A stretch of DNA of 64,000 nt from Ariolimax columbianus (GCA_036924085.1 JAVGWX010000009.1:59808331-59872330); one strand, 5' to 3'; shown: positions 22,493 to 34,877, counted from the first letter of the stretch. Notes: generated by a model from the letters alone, not told the origin. Program-made: numbers and translations.

Positions 22493-22915
22493 AATCTATA
22501 GACACTCGGTTCTTATAGACACACGGTTTTTGTAGACACTCATACGGTTCTTGTAGACAGTTGGTTCCTGTAGACACACGATTCTAGTAGACAGTCGGTT
22601 CTTGGAGAGAGTCAGTTTTTGTACACAGTCGGTTTTCGTAGACACACGGTTCTTGTAAATGCACGGTTCCTGTAGAGGCACGGTTCTTGTAGATACACTG
22701 TTCCTCTAGAGACACGGTTTTTTTTAGAAACTTGGTTGTTGTAGACGTACGGTTCATGTAGACACTCAGTCCCACTCAGTTCTTGTAGATACTCGGTTCT
22801 TGTAGACATATGGTTTTTGTAGGCACTCAATTCTTGTAGGCACTCGGTTCTTATAGACACGTGGTTCTTGTAGAACCTCGGTTCTTGGAGACACTCAATT
22901 CTCGTAGACACTCAT
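22493..22915. repeat. 17-bp minisatellite, about 24 units
   Basis: Units resemble CGGTTCTTGTAGACACT with frequent single-base changes. Because 17 is not a multiple of 3, the minus-strand open frame here repeats every 51 bp; I do not consider it a gene. Confidence 0.88.
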
Positions 22916-24234
22916 GTTTCATGAAAGTTATAGTTGTCTCTTTGAAGAACATATATCTTGAATCATCACACATGAAGGATTCTTATCTGGCAGTAAGATA
23001 TCAGTGACTTTTATTACATTACGGGGCACACTGAAGAAAGTGAGCCCTATTTCAATTAACTGTAATGCAGATCAAGAGATTTCGGCAGGTCCACTGCAAT
23101 CGTGATTAATGTCCATCTCCAACTAGATGGCAAGGCTGCTGCAATACAGCTTGTTTCTTTGTTCTTGATGTAGACGTGATGTGAGAGATTTTGTCAGTAT
23201 GTTTCACCCATCACGTAGCATGTCCTTTATAGAGCGTTGCTTCAATCACAGTGTCTAGAAGAAACTCTTTCCCTTGCCAAAACTCCAGCCTCCGCCAGTC
23301 ATACCAACGCATTCCTGGATATCTTGGTACCATCGTCTTCTTGGTCTATCCCTGCCTCTTTTGCCTGACACAATGGTGACCCATGACTGTTCTCTCAAGA
23401 CCGCTGTGTCACGTGATGTGACCAAAGTATTGATACGCCAATTCTCCTATATGTTCAACTCTTACCGAATGTCTATATTTTTTAAAAATCTCTGCCAAGG
23501 GTATTCTAAGGATCTTTCTGTAACATTTATCACCCTGTTCTATTAAAATAACATTGTTAAAAAACTGGAGACAGACATTGTATCATTGACTGACAGTTTG
23601 ACGTGGTTTAGTTGCTCCTCTTTTTTGGGTCTGAAAGTCGCCGTTAAATTGTTTCAAATATTAAAATAATGGAATTGTTAATAATCGGTAAATGTGCTTC
23701 CATTTTTTGAAAAATAAGATGGTGATTGTCGAATTTTGTTAATTTTTAGATAACTAAATCCATTGGTCTGGGATCAATGTTAGATAATTAACTTCATTTG
23801 CCTGAGCTCATTTAACAAATAATAAAGTTCACTGGTTTGACATAATTTTTAGATATTTAAGTCCATTCTTCCGAGTGGTACCAGAGTTGGAAAGAATATG
23901 ACCATGATAGGCTTACAGGCTGTCCATCAAAGATGACTAAAGATGGTTGTGTATAGAACCCGTAGTCTCTCGTTAAACAACAATTGTTTTTAAAACAGCC
24001 CCTGCAAACTCCCATTCACAGGCTTGGCATCAAATCAGTGACAGAAGAATAGATTTGAATGTTTTCAATTTTTGTTGCTGCTTTTTCTATCGTTGACAAA
24101 AATAGGCACACCTAGTTGATGTCCGCAACCTATGGACTCCAAGGTCAAACTACATCTCATGTTCCCTCACAAACGTTAGCTTTTTTTTTTAGGTAATTAT
24201 AAAAAAAACATATCCATATTAATCTCACTTTACG
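22916..24234. other. mostly no gene seen
   Basis: Apart from the LINE fragment at 23270-23425, nothing is recognised. The sequence is AT-rich. Confidence 0.4.
23270..23425 (-). pseudogene. LINE C-terminal fragment
   Basis: The minus-strand translation from about 23440 reads AYQYFGHITRHSGLERTVMG and then a basic patch with a stop. YFGHI-R-LE-TVM is a common LINE C-terminal motif. About 50 residues are recognisable. The call rests on one motif, so certainty is moderate. Confidence 0.5.
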
Positions 24235-24940
24235 GCTGCAAAATTTTACTTGGCTTGGTCGCTCTTCGTCTACCAAATGTTAGCTAATGAATGCCCCATT
24301 TCACATGACTTGGTATCTCTTCTTTTACCAAATGTTAGCTAATGAATGCCCCATTTCACATGACTTGGTAGCTCTTCTTTTGCCAAATGTTAGCCAGTGA
24401 ATGCAAAATTTCACTTTACTTGATCTCTCTTCTTCTACCAAATGTTAGAAAATGAATGCTAAATTTCACTTGACTAAGTTGCTCCTCTTCTACTTAATCC
24501 TAGATAATTAACGCAAAATTTCACTTGACTTTGTCGCTCTTCTTCTACCAAATGTTAACCAATGAATGCCAAGTTTCACTTCACTTGGTTGTTTTACCTC
24601 TACTAAATATTAGCCATAAATGCCGTTTTCACTTGACTTGTTTATTCCTCTTCTACTAAATATTAGCCAATGAATGCCACATTTGACATGACTTGGTCGC
24701 TCCTCTTCTACCAAATGTTTGCAAATGAATGGAAAATTCCACTTGACTTGATCGCCTTTCTTCTACCAAATGTTAGACAGTTGAATGCACACTTTCAATT
24801 GACTTGATCTCTCTTCTTTTACCAAATGTTAGCAAATGAATGTACAATTTCACTTGACTAAGTTGCTCCTCTTCTACGAAATACTAGCTAATGAATGCAG
24901 CATTTCATTTGACTTTGCTGCTTTTCTTCTACCATGGAGA
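24235..24940. repeat. 55-60-bp minisatellite, about 12 units
   Basis: Core TACCAAATGTTAGCTAATGA followed by ATGCCCCATTTCAC and a TTGACTTGGTCGCTCTTCTTC arm. The units are moderately diverged. Confidence 0.85.
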
Positions 24941-25289
24941 TGTATAAGTCAGATGGTTCTTGCAATCGAGTGTGTAGACAAAGTGACCATTCGTATCTTT
25001 GCGTAATGGAGAGCCACCTCTGTTGGGACTTTATTTAGGCAACTACTGGGTAGAAATATCATTAGCTTTATAATGTTTTTTTCCCCTGACAGCGCCTCAC
25101 AGGCTCTCTTAACGACTTTCGGCTGTAAATTGTTCTTTTACATGCATAACGTGTGCAGGGGATCATCAAGTTTAGAACTTGGAGCTAGTTCGACCTTCCT
25201 TGCTAGAAGGGACGGCTGAAAAATACAAGATTTGTGATCCCAACGTAACTCGCTTTCTTTCACTCGTTGTATGGTACCTTTAAACGACA

Positions 25290-25960
25290 AGGGACAGTCA
25301 TTTAGTAGTAACAATTTTTCTAATTACATTTTTACAATAGTGCGAAAAAGAAACTTGTTGTGTCTTTTTCGCACTGTTATAAAAATTTAATGTTTTGCGT
25401 CGACATAGTCCCACTGCCTGGCAACACTCTTTGTCCACCTGTCCACTAACTTGTTGATGTCCTCTGGAAAGCAATGATTTCACGTGACCTTTAACCAGTT
25501 TTGCCCGTCCTTCATTGCCTCGCGTTGTCAGTTGCCCTGTGACCAATCTGCTACATACTTTCCTATAACCGAGGTCATCATAGACAACAGCGAAACGCCG
25601 TAACTTGTGTTAAAATATTTTGGCTATTTCATCAAAAGTAACTCGCCTGTTGCCACGGGCTATCTGATCGATCTGCTGTTTCACTGTGTTAGTTGCCCCG
25701 CTTGCTTGTTTCCGACGTCGCGGCTCATCAATTACGTTTTGTCTTTCATTTTAAAATCTGTCTACCCATTCACACACTCTCCTATGACTCAAACAACTGT
25801 CTCCATACGGAACCTTCTTTCTTCTGTAGATTTCAGAAGGTTTCACACATTTTGACCACCAAAAACAAAACGAATAATGCCTACGTGTTCTTCCACGGAG
25901 CAAGTTGACTGTTGGGAGGCCATGTTGTTCGCTTTGTTGAGCATGCGCATTCTGCTCGAT
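25290..25960 (-). pseudogene. mariner-like transposase remnant, internally deleted
   Basis: On the minus strand the start reads SFCFWWSKCVKPSEIYRR, then YGDSCLSHRRVCEWVDRF. This is the helix-turn-helix region of mariner transposases. Near 25460-25400 it reads EDINKLVDRWTKSVARQWDY, which is the mariner C-terminus. The catalytic DD34D region between them is missing and several stops are present. It is a dead, internally deleted element. The mobile_element at 42835-43370 has the same architecture. Confidence 0.65.
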
Positions 25961-26159
25961 CACTAAATTTACTACATATTGTTAAAGAGCCATTTTGTGT
26001 CCGGAAAAAAGATTTTCCGTTGTACATACCCTTACATGCACTTTATAATACAATTGTTGTTTCATAATGCCTGCCCCTCGTATATTTACTGCCCAATGCC
26101 AAATTCTCAGGAAGTAATTTAGTCGATAAGGCTCCTATACCCCAAGTTATCAAAAGGTA

Positions 26160-26600
26160 TCTTCTCCTTCTTCTTCTTCTTCTTCTTCTTCTTAATCTTT
26201 GTCTTCCTGTTCTCCTCCTCATTCTTCGTCTTCTTCGTCTTCTTCTTTCTTTTGCTTGAAATTATAATGCCTATATCTGCTATATCTGCAGTGTTGTTTA
26301 AATACATTTCACTGTCCTTCGTAATTCACAAACATGTCCAAAACGTTTCTCTTCCACTGTTGTGTCTCATTATATCAGATTCAGGGCAGTTCTGTAATAA
26401 GTGCTTTGCAGTCTGAAGTGTCTGTCCACATGTACACACGACTGAGACGCCAATCTTCAATCCCGTGCACATGTCGCTGCAGAGTTGCCTGTTTCCCATG
26501 AGACGCAACACAACAATGTGCTATTAGATCTGTATATTAAAGCATTCATCCTCTATTAAGTAATATCTGATTCTGTTAAAGGTAAGAAAATAAAGTAAAG
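26160..26600 (-). pseudogene. diverged I-type LINE 3' end with (GAA)n tail
   Basis: The minus-strand frame from 26511 contains RLMGNRQLCSDMCTGLKIG and CTCGQTLQTAKHLLQNCPES. These match the FRLRTGHNRL and C-x-C-G...AEHLLQNCP region of LINE A but are clearly older. The 3' part is GAA-rich (26163-26255 as CTT repeats), consistent with the tail type of this LINE group. Confidence 0.75.
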
Positions 26601-26736
26601 AGATTAAGGAAACTGCTCATCTCGCGTCAAGAAAGTATACATCTTGTATTATGTCTTTTCCTTTTCTAACTGCAATTGCTGTTATATTGCAGGCATAACC
26701 TTGATAGTGTCCTAAGAAGTCCGCCAGGTCTTTGTA

Positions 26737-27190
26737 CGAAGGGCGCTCAAATCAAACCGGGAGTTTTTGTTCTAGTTTTACCAGAATGGGTTTTAGCGTC
26801 CAGGAAATACTATCATTATTTGTGGTCACTTGTGTCCTATTACTGCTAGGGGGCCCACTTGGAATGGGCCAGTCACGTGATAGATAAATAAAAATGTTAG
26901 ACAACACTGTTAGTGCTTGCGTGGAACAGCGTGTTGTGATGAAGTTTCTTGTGAAAAAAGGTGTACAGGTCGATCAAGACTAAGTCTAAGACTAAACCTT
27001 ACAAAAAAGAGTGTTTGCAAATTCATTGTTCCAAAATATGAGACCTGGGTATGTTTTCAATCGTGTAGGGCAGATGTATCAGGTATACCAATGTTATAAG
27101 TGACAGGAAAATACCAAATTACAGACACACATCAGAACGTACCATCAGAGCAAGAGACAGCTGTGAAGATGGCACGAGCTGAACTGACAG
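26737..27190 (+). pseudogene. mariner-like element, 5' end
   Basis: It starts after a TA dinucleotide (26735-26736) with CGAAGGGCGCTCAAATC, which resembles a mariner terminal inverted repeat. A Met at 26894 opens MLDNTVSACVEQRVVMKFLV, like the mariner transposase N-terminus (EQR-V-I-KFLV). The frame stops about 30 residues later and I cannot trace the rest. No right-hand inverted repeat was found. Confidence 0.5.
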
Positions 27191-27464
27191 CTCATTGGAT
27201 AACAGATCAATACTTGTGTTTTTATTTTCTACCATTATTATTATGACAGCTCTGATTGCATATTTTCTTCGCCATCTTCCTCTTCCTTATCTTATTTCTC
27301 TTCCTCTTCTTTCTCTTCTTCTTCCTCTTCCAATCTTCTTCTTCTTCCGATCTCCTTCTTCTTCTTCATCTACTTCCGCTTCTTCGTCCTTGTCTTCCTT
27401 TTTTGAAGTACTGGGTTTGACTGCCCTTTGGTATCCTTATTCTCGTATCCAGTCTATAGAAATA

Positions 27465-27605
27465 CAGCCTGTTTCCAGAACCGCCTTTTGGAGGTAGGAT
27501 AGGGTCTTGGTCAGCTCTGCTTCGATAACCCTGATGCCAGCAACCAGCTACGAGTCTCTGACTACTGTCAGCTCATTTGCTGTCCTGGCACTTCAGTCTT
27601 TATGT
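27465..27605 (-). mobile_element. SINE-S 5' fragment, diverged
   Basis: On the minus strand it follows SINE-S: AAATGAGCTGACAGTAGTCA, then GTAGCTGGTTGCTGGCATCA, then CCAAGACCCTATCCTACCTC and GAAACAGGCTG. The 3' half is absent. CTT-rich sequence (27280-27410) lies next to it. Confidence 0.6.
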
Positions 27606-28089
27606 GATTTATTCAAAACTGCCACTTAAAAGAAGCTAACATCTCGTTACTTAATTCTCTAAATATTCATTTTCCATTGGAGCTTCTCATATGGGATTAT
27701 TAACTTTTCAAATGATTGATCACGTGGTTCTGTTCTTTATTCTTATTATTTTTGTGTTTGAGGTCGTAGTAATGTTAACAAAACAAATACCAAAAAAAAC
27801 AAAACAAAAAAAAACAAACGAAGATGGATCAAAACTTGTAATTATATTTTAAAATAATATTTCTTTCACCGGCACCTAGCTCTGATTACATATTTGTGGC
27901 GCGCCTAATTGTTTTCTTGTAAAACACTGGCAAACATTAACGAATGACCAGAGGCAAATAAATGGTATTTACATTATTTTATATTTTCTTGTATACATGT
28001 TCCGGATAAATCATATTTACTTTTCTTTTGTTTTCTAATTTTATTTAGTTAATTACTCTGATTTATGGGATTTTAAAAATACAAATACA
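27606..28089. other. no gene seen
   Basis: AT-rich. An A-rich stretch at 27780-27820 looks like simple sequence. Confidence 0.4.
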
Positions 28090-28463
28090 GATGTAAGGAT
28101 CATAATTGGAAAAGCGAAAGGGGCATTCCTGACACTAAACAACATAAGGAGATCCACAGCAATCAAGATTCACACGATGTTAGAATGTCAAGTCGGTTAT
28201 GCTGTATGGAGCGGAGAGATGGACAACAATCAGGCCATACAACACAGACTCCAGTCCTTGGTTAACAGATACCTATGAAGGAAAATGGACATAACGTGGC
28301 AGGACGTAGAGAGGAATGAATACCTATGGGAAATGAACCAACAACAGCCATTATTAGAACAACAAATTAAGCGAGGAAAATTGAGCTGGATCGGACTTGC
28401 GCTGCGAAAAGCATAGTCCAGCGTAGCCAGACAGGATCTTACATGGAATCATCGAAAGAAGAG

Positions 28464-28542
<79 letters not shown>

Positions 28543-28650
28543 CCCACACATACACGGAGAAGAGAATGTGAGAAATAAGTGAGGGTGGTATTGTCAATGG
28601 TCTATGCCACGAGAGGAGAGACGGGCTTTAATTGATTGATTGATTGATTG
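28090..28650 (+). pseudogene. LINE C-terminal fragment with a (GA)n expansion
   Basis: The frame contains IGKAKGAFLTLNNIRRSTA, HRLQSLVNRYL, a stop, and then QQIKRGKLSWIGLALRK. These correspond to the K-A-F-x-L-x-x-I-W and IRxRKWxWIGHxLRK motifs of LINE ends. Where the usual basic R-G-R-P-R patch should follow, the DNA has become an (AG)n microsatellite of about 75 bp (28466-28542). A short (ATTG)n tail occurs at 28631-28650. It is a dead copy. Confidence 0.7.
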
Positions 28651-28654
28651 ACAA

Positions 28655-30044
28655 AGACATAATTTATCGATGTTGTTGTACTTTCTGAAAAGCAATCTTT
28701 AAGCGCATTTCTTGTAAACATAGGGCAGCAACGAATGTGTTGCACGTGTGTATGTTTTATGACATCGTGTTGTGCTGAGGTCATGGACTGTAGCTATCTT
28801 GGCTTTCTCTGTTATTGTCCTTCACCAGTGCCAGATTTGTCTTCTTGCCATTCATTACCCGTGACGGTTCTTAGTCTGCTTCTGTCTAGTTTGAATGGTA
28901 ACGTTTATTTCTATAGGTGTATTCTGTCACTGATCAATATCTCTTCAGTCTGCAGCTCTTCTCGCGCTATTGCATACATGTGCCATAAGGAAAGGGAAAG
29001 GCTTGAGAAAACAAGATAAATTCTATCACTCTCTCTCTCTCTCTATTTATATATATATGCAGTGGAAGACTTGACATAATGGCGGGGGGCGGGCGGGAGG
29101 AGGGGGGGGGGTAACTGTCGTACGACTTTATTCCCATTGCTGGGGTAGTCGATGGGTTTTTAGGCTGAGTACTACAGCCCGCATCGCCACTGCTGTCGCC
29201 GCACCGTGCGCTGGCGATGTTTGTTTGACTCCCAACAGATAAATAACATATGCCTTACTGGAGATAAGATCTGCTGCCTTCCTTATCAGCAGGCAGGCAT
29301 GAAAACCGTTCGGTCACGCCCTCCTCCTAAATTTGAAAAGTGGCAAAATCGAAATTGTTTTTAGAAGGCATTCGTAGTGAGTTAATTTAATACTTGATTA
29401 CTGTTCTTTTATGGTAGGTTGCGGTGGCTCTTATTACATCCCCAGGCGTATTTGGAATGGTGGACCGGAGTTCTTGTAGCTGCAGTGCATTGCTAGAATT
29501 ATCAGCAAGCTCAACACTATGGGGATTACAGTGTTTCGAAGAGATGAGCCGAGAACTTGATTAGCATATTTCACCTCATCGGCGATGTTACTCTTCGTTA
29601 CCAACAAAATGCTTCAGATACGAAAAGCTTCATATGTTTCTAAATGATTGACACATTCGTTAGCGACATTATAAACCAAACGGTGTCATAATTAATTTCT
29701 TTCATTTTTACATCCCGACGTTAGTGTATCAATTAAGCTGTCATTTGATTAACCGTTAACACTTATCTATGAACCATATTTCATTTTCAAGTTCATTGAA
29801 TGTTTTAATAAATTAAAGAATGACAACTTCTCTGATGTTGCAAGCGGGTCATAGAAGTTGTTGTGTGAAAAGGCAGATGGTTGCAACGGAAATCGATCGC
29901 TTGTACCAGGGGTTCTCAAGCTTTTAACAGTGCGAGTACCGTTCACGTGCGTGAGCACCAATTAATCTAGTTTGTTTCTTTTTTGAAAAAAAAACAATGA
30001 ATTTTTAAAACACTCAACGGGTTAATGACATCCTTTCTGTCGTT
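28655..30044. other. no clear gene; possible tRNA-like head at 29105-29330
   Basis: Simple repeats lie at 29024-29058 and a G-rich run at 29077-29111. On the minus strand from 29325, GGGCGTGACCGAACGGTT resembles a Ser/Leu-type A box, and GGGAGTCAAAC could be a weak B box. A decayed SINE is possible; I see no duplication. Confidence 0.3.
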
Positions 30045-30190
30045 GACAGATGTGTCAACCCGAATTGTGCAAATACAGCAATCAAGCTGTAAACTAGAGA
30101 CACAGCGCATTCGGTTCTACTGACTATGTCCTGTTACTTGCAAAGCCCAGGGCTTGTTATCGGGGGGTTGTGAACAAGCGAAGAAGATTA
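30045..30190 (+). mobile_element. SINE-S 3' fragment, diverged
   Basis: Contains GATGTGTCAACCCGAATTGT, AATCAAGCTGTAAACTAGAG, TGTCCTGTTACTTGCAAAGC and ends near GAACAAGCGAAGAAG. This is the order of the SINE-S 3' half. Confidence 0.75.
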
Positions 30191-30474
30191 ACATCATTGA
30201 GCATGAAAGTCACTCAGAAGTTCAGTGATGTCCAAGGAGACGTGGCCCCGCGAAAAAGACACAAAAGACAAAACCCACTTCTGCATTGCCGTCATTCAAG
30301 TCCCCTTATTCTTCCATTCACATTTATCCTCGGCGTCAGTCCGGAAGCTGGTGCGTGTGCGTCCTATTTGTTTGCAACGCGTTATCAATGCGGATCTAGG
30401 TCTTTGGTCAATCCACCTCGCCATCGTATAGATGGGCAACTCCGTGGACGCATACAAGCATATGGTCACCAAAA

Positions 30475-31150
30475 CGTTGTTAGACATGCCCGACTGCTGT
30501 TAGGCATGTCCGTCTGTTGTTAGATATGCCCATCTGTTGTTAGACATGCCCATCTGTTGTTAGATATGTTCGTCTGTTGTTAGACATGCCCATCTGTTGT
30601 TATACATGTCCGTCTGTTGATATACATGTCCGTCTGTTGTTATACATGTCCGTCTGTTGTTAGACATGCCCATCTGTTGTTAGATATGTCCGTCTGTTAT
30701 TATACATGTCCGTCTGTTGTTAGACTTGCCCATCTGTTGTTAGATATGTCCGTCTGTTGTTAGATATGTCCGTCTGTTGTTAGCCATTTCCATCTGTTGC
30801 TAGGCATGTTCGTCTGTTGTTATACATGCCCCTCTGTTGTTATACATGTCCGTCTGTTGTTAGATACGTCCGCCTGTGGTTAGGCATGTCCGTCTGTTGT
30901 TAGCCATTTCCGTCTGTTGTTAGACATGCCCATCTGTTGTTAGATATGTCCGTCTGTTGTTATACATGCCTGTCTGTTGTTAGACATGCCCTTCTGTTGT
31001 TAGATATGTCCGTCTGTTGTTAGATAAGTCCGTATGTTGTTAGCCATATCCGTCTATTGTTAGGCATGTTCGTCTGTTGTTATACATGTCCCTCTATTGT
31101 TATACATGTCCGTCTGTTGTTAGGCATGTCCGTCTGTTGTTAGGCATGCG
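30475..31150. repeat. 20-bp minisatellite, about 34 units without indels
   Basis: Unit GTTAGACATGCCCATCTGTT with two main variants at the fifth base and in the middle (TAGACATGCCCATC and TATACATGTCCGTC). The register stays exact across the whole block. There are no spacers, so it is not a CRISPR array. Confidence 0.95.
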
Positions 31151-31974
31151 TTCCCCATGTCCAGCCCAACAGTATTTGCCTGATATCGCTGCTTCCACAA
31201 CGTCATGATAACACAGTTTGATGTCGAATTTATTCGTTCCCGATCTCATCCCGTTTCGAAATATTAAGTTCGCGCCGTTCCATTGCTCTCTGAGCTTCTC
31301 GGCATCTGTTTTCGGCAAGTTTTACACTTCGCATCCGTAAATCATTGCTGGAATGACCATTGTACTATTATATAATATATATACGACTATTATTCCCATT
31401 GGAGTGAAAAAGTGAATGAAACGGAAAACAGAATCGTCGATCATTTGTTAACGATTCATATTTTTAACCGTCCTATTAGCCTTTATTTGTGCGGGTCATG
31501 TGGCTTTCTGTTAGGATTTCAAATTATCACTAGATTATTTTCTGTTTCCATACTCTTACTTTTACTATTGGCTGTCTGACAAGTTCTTGTTTTGTTTTTA
31601 TTACCATTCTCATTATGGCGTATTCTGTGTTTCTAACCTTCCTCTCTTTAATTTCCCTATGTAATGGACATTGTCTTGTTTTCTTCCACAGAATTGCGTT
31701 TGTTATATTGCTTCTGACATACTGATGCGAAGTTTATGACAGAGACATCTGTTAGGTAAGTAGTTTTTATGGAATACTCATGACCCATTTCTATTGGCTA
31801 CTTCTTTTTTGCACTAGGCTGTCTGTTTCGCAAATGGGAGGACACAAAACTGCAGTATGGACCACCCTCTCCCATGTCACAGCAATAAACGGAGGCATAT
31901 ACCTTAGAATACAATAACGACATCCAAACATACTAACGAACCGAGAGTTAGCTGCCTGGATATTTGTATTCATT
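31151..31974. other. no gene seen
   Basis: A minus-strand frame (31100-31318) overlaps the end of the 20-bp array and has no known motif. The rest is unremarkable. Confidence 0.4.
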
Positions 31975-32260
31975 GTCCTCAACCTCGTCTTCTTCTTCGT
32001 ATGATTTCAGACATCAACTTGAATATATCTAATGAAAGCAGTGGTTAGCCTGAGGTTTTTCGTATCTCCGTTGAGCTTGTCCAGGAATGATGTCGGGGAT
32101 GATGTATGTTGGACACCTTTGTAGATGCTCAGCAGTCATTTTATCAATGCCACAGGCACATTCATCTGTATGTCATATTCTTAGTTTATGGAACATATGG
32201 TTTCTTGAAAATATAGTATCTACAATGAAAACAAAATGCTGAACCACACGAACGCGCTTG
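31975..32260 (-). pseudogene. decayed I-type LINE 3' end with (GAA)n tail
   Basis: On the minus strand HTDECACGIDKMTAEHLQRC is readable near 32170-32110, the C-x-C-G...AEHL...C knuckle of LINE A. It is followed by a degraded tail and ACGAAGAAGAAGACG at 31985-32000. One Leu of the AEHLLQ motif is lost and stops are present. Confidence 0.7.
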
Positions 32261-32349
32261 TAACTAACTACCTGTGCTAAATACAATATGCGAATTAGCG
32301 AGAACAAAACAAAAACTATGATGATCAGTAGAACTCCTGGGCCACTCAA

Positions 32350-33000
32350 GCTAAATTTAAATGATATTGCTCTTCAACAGGTTCATGAGTTCAAGTATTT
32401 GGACAGTATTTTTTTTGGCAGACGGTAGGATCGACAAGGAAATTGAGACAAGGTGTCAGAAACCCTCTGCGGTTACTTACCAGATGTCCTCACCGCTTAG
32501 ATACCTGAACATTAGTTTTGCAACAAAGAAACAGCTGATAAACAGTATATTTATGCCGATTTTGTGCTACCAGTGCCAAACATGACCTCTGTCAATGCGC
32601 GAGAGAGCAGAATTTCGACTTGTGAAATGAAATGTTTGAGGAAAATCATCGGTGTTACCAGAAGAGACAGAATGCGGAACCACGACATTCGAAGTATGGT
32701 CGGCACTACGTCAGTGTCGAATATATTTCCAAGCAGAAAATAAGTTGGTTTGGTCATCTCATGAGAATGCACCCTCATCATTTTTCACTGATGGCTTACA
32801 ATGCTGGTAGATTTGGCTACAGGGCAAGGGGGCTACAGCGAGGTATGTGGACAGATGGCATTAGAGTGATTGTGCAACGACAAAGGCTCACATTAACTGA
32901 CGCAACGCACTAGGCGCATGATAGATGACTTAAGCTCCTCACGACGCTAAACGGCACAAGAGGAAAGAAAACTAACTACTAAAAAACTAACTAACATGGT
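32350..33000 (+). pseudogene. LINE C-terminal region with (ACTA)n tail
   Basis: The first part (32361-32585) contains GRIDKEIETRCQ and KKQLINSIFMPILCYQCQT, like the region after RT (KxxLINSVIxPxLxYGxET). The second (32632-32913) contains VEYISKQKISWFGHLMRMHP, YRARGLQRG and WTDGIRVIVQRQRLTLTDAT. The frame breaks near 32590. The 3' end has ACTAACTA-type repeats at 32970-32996. It is a recognisable but dead LINE tail. Confidence 0.75.
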
Positions 33001-33169
33001 ATCTGAGTCTGCTGTGGCGTGTGCGGGATCTAAAGATTACTATCTGCTCTCTTCTGTTGAGCTGTTAATATGCGTCATTTAATTGATCACCTGTGTGTTC
33101 TGCTTCTCCGTTGTTCCTGTATCTGCAAATGGTACGCCTTTTGACCTCTTCATAAGTTGCTGAACCTGG

Positions 33170-33570
33170 AGCAATCTAAAAGATATAAATGCCACCATAA
33201 CCGGTCGATCATGGCATTGGAAAGGGTTTGTCCTAAAAGAACAACCAGACGCCATCACCAGAGCTGTCTTTGTGTGGACCCTAGAGTAAAAGCAAAACAG
33301 AGGACAAACTTAGACAACTTTGCATAGAACCGTAGAAGCCGACATAGAAATCATGAATAAGAGTTAAGACACTGCACGAAGGAAGACTTCGACAGGATAC
33401 AGTGGAGGGAGTTTATTGCTGTCCTTGAAGACGCTATCATGCGTGATGGTCACTTAACACTTTATCGGTCACCGCCCAAGGAACTGCGAAGACCTTTACT
33501 TTATGAGCGAAATAGATCTGGCCATTTTAGAACAAAACAAAGAAGAAGAAGAAGAAGAAGAGAAATAAAA
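33170..33570 (+). pseudogene. possible LINE tail with (GAA)n
   Basis: The patch FDRIQWREFIAVLEDAIM is readable near 33390-33440 and resembles the D-R-x-x-W-R-x-x-V-x-A-L end of LINE proteins. It is followed by a (GAA)n run at 33539-33562. The evidence is thin. Confidence 0.35.
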
Positions 33571-33594
33571 CGAAGAAGTACGGCGTAGCACTAC

Positions 33595-34050
33595 TTTACG
33601 TTGTGAAATCAGGGCTCGCACGGCCCCAGTGCTTGCAGTCGGTTGGGCGGTCAAGGTTGCAGAAAGTCACTTTCATACTGGTTCCAGGACAAGACAGTGT
33701 CGAACGGAACGAGAGAGCTGATAGGTTGGGGAGCACAGCTATAGTGGTGAGCGGGAGATCAATGGACCGAACCGATATCATAAGCGCCGTTAGGAAAATC
33801 GGCTGAAAGGAAGATTCGGAAGTTGATCCAGACACGACGTCCTTTGTGCGACTGATTGGTTGTGAAACGAAGCACGGCGGGGAAGTAACATCACACGGGG
33901 ATCAAAAGACGTCTGGTCAACCACCACTGGACCGGAACGGTCAGTCATTACCTGCTGGCAGACACACTGAGGATTAGATCTGGGCGCGTATGGGCTTGTC
34001 CCGAGTGCGATGAAGATAATCTGACGACTAACTAACTAACTAACTAAATG
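33595..34050 (+). pseudogene. LINE RNase H fragment and C-terminus with (CTAA)n tail
   Basis: The frame to 33806 contains VTFILVPGQDSVERNERADR, a damaged V-P-G-H...G-N-E-R-A-D-R RNase H block (His replaced by Gln), then GRSMDRTDIISAVRKIG. Further on, LRIRSGRVWACPECDEDN near 33970-34022 gives the C-P-E-C-D end. The element closes with (CTAA)n at 34028-34047. A stop sits after KIG. Confidence 0.75.
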
Positions 34051-34620
34051 CATATATATAGGCAACAACAGCAGAAGTATATTTCAGCCAATTGATCATT
34101 TTCCAATAAAAGAGCGCGAGAAATCATGCTAGCAGAACTAAAGGAATAATCTCCAAATACAGAGATTAAGTTGTTTAATCAATCTCTTAATAACACGAGC
34201 ACAGCTTCGGATGCTTCAATACATCGCATTTAAGTGAGCGAAAAAATATTTATGAACATGTAATAAGAAGCAATGCATATCTGAATGTAAAATAGAAACT
34301 GCGTTTTTCTCCTATCAACTTGAAAAAATAATGGGAATTGGCTTATTGAACAGACTTTATTACACCTGGGAATATATGCTTCGTCCCTTTAATTGCCGAA
34401 AGTGCTAACAACAGATAAGACATTCTTGAGCTTCCCCTGCTGCTCCAGATTTTCGCTTGTCTTTGCCAGGTTCTCATTTACATGTGTGTCGACTGGGAGA
34501 AGCAGTAACCCTTGTACACATTTTTTCCCGTATAATGATGTTTATAATGTATTGTTTCTAGAGCTTACTTTAAAACGCAAAAGGCTACCCCAAACTCAGC
34601 AGGATTTAGGACCTGCCTAA
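34051..34620. other. no gene seen
   Basis: AT-rich; no recognised family before the SINE-T fragment. Confidence 0.4.
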
Positions 34621-34690
34621 TCTGTGCATCTGACTTCGGCATGCATTTTATATAAGGGCCTGCTTTCTCCTGCATTTTCTGAAGTTCATA
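34621..34690 (-). mobile_element. SINE-T internal fragment
   Basis: About 65 bp (CATCTGACTTCGGCATGCAT followed by TTTATATAAGGGCCTGC) matches the middle of SINE-T at 22.0 kb. Both ends are missing. Confidence 0.7.
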
Positions 34691-34877
34691 TAGGATGATT
34701 GGCATTTTCGCTCCATCCTAAGCATAGATCCCACACCAATTAGAATAAGAAAAAAAGAAGTCGAAAAGACGGACAAATCTACACACTTGCCAAATAGATG
34801 AACACGCCAAAGTATCAGAATCAGAATTTAAAAATTGAAAGGTTCTGAGATTTTAAACATCACTTAGAAGTCTTCGT

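Noticed and set aside
22612..22911. Repeat protein on the minus strand
   Set aside because: A 17-bp unit cycling through three frames explains the pattern.
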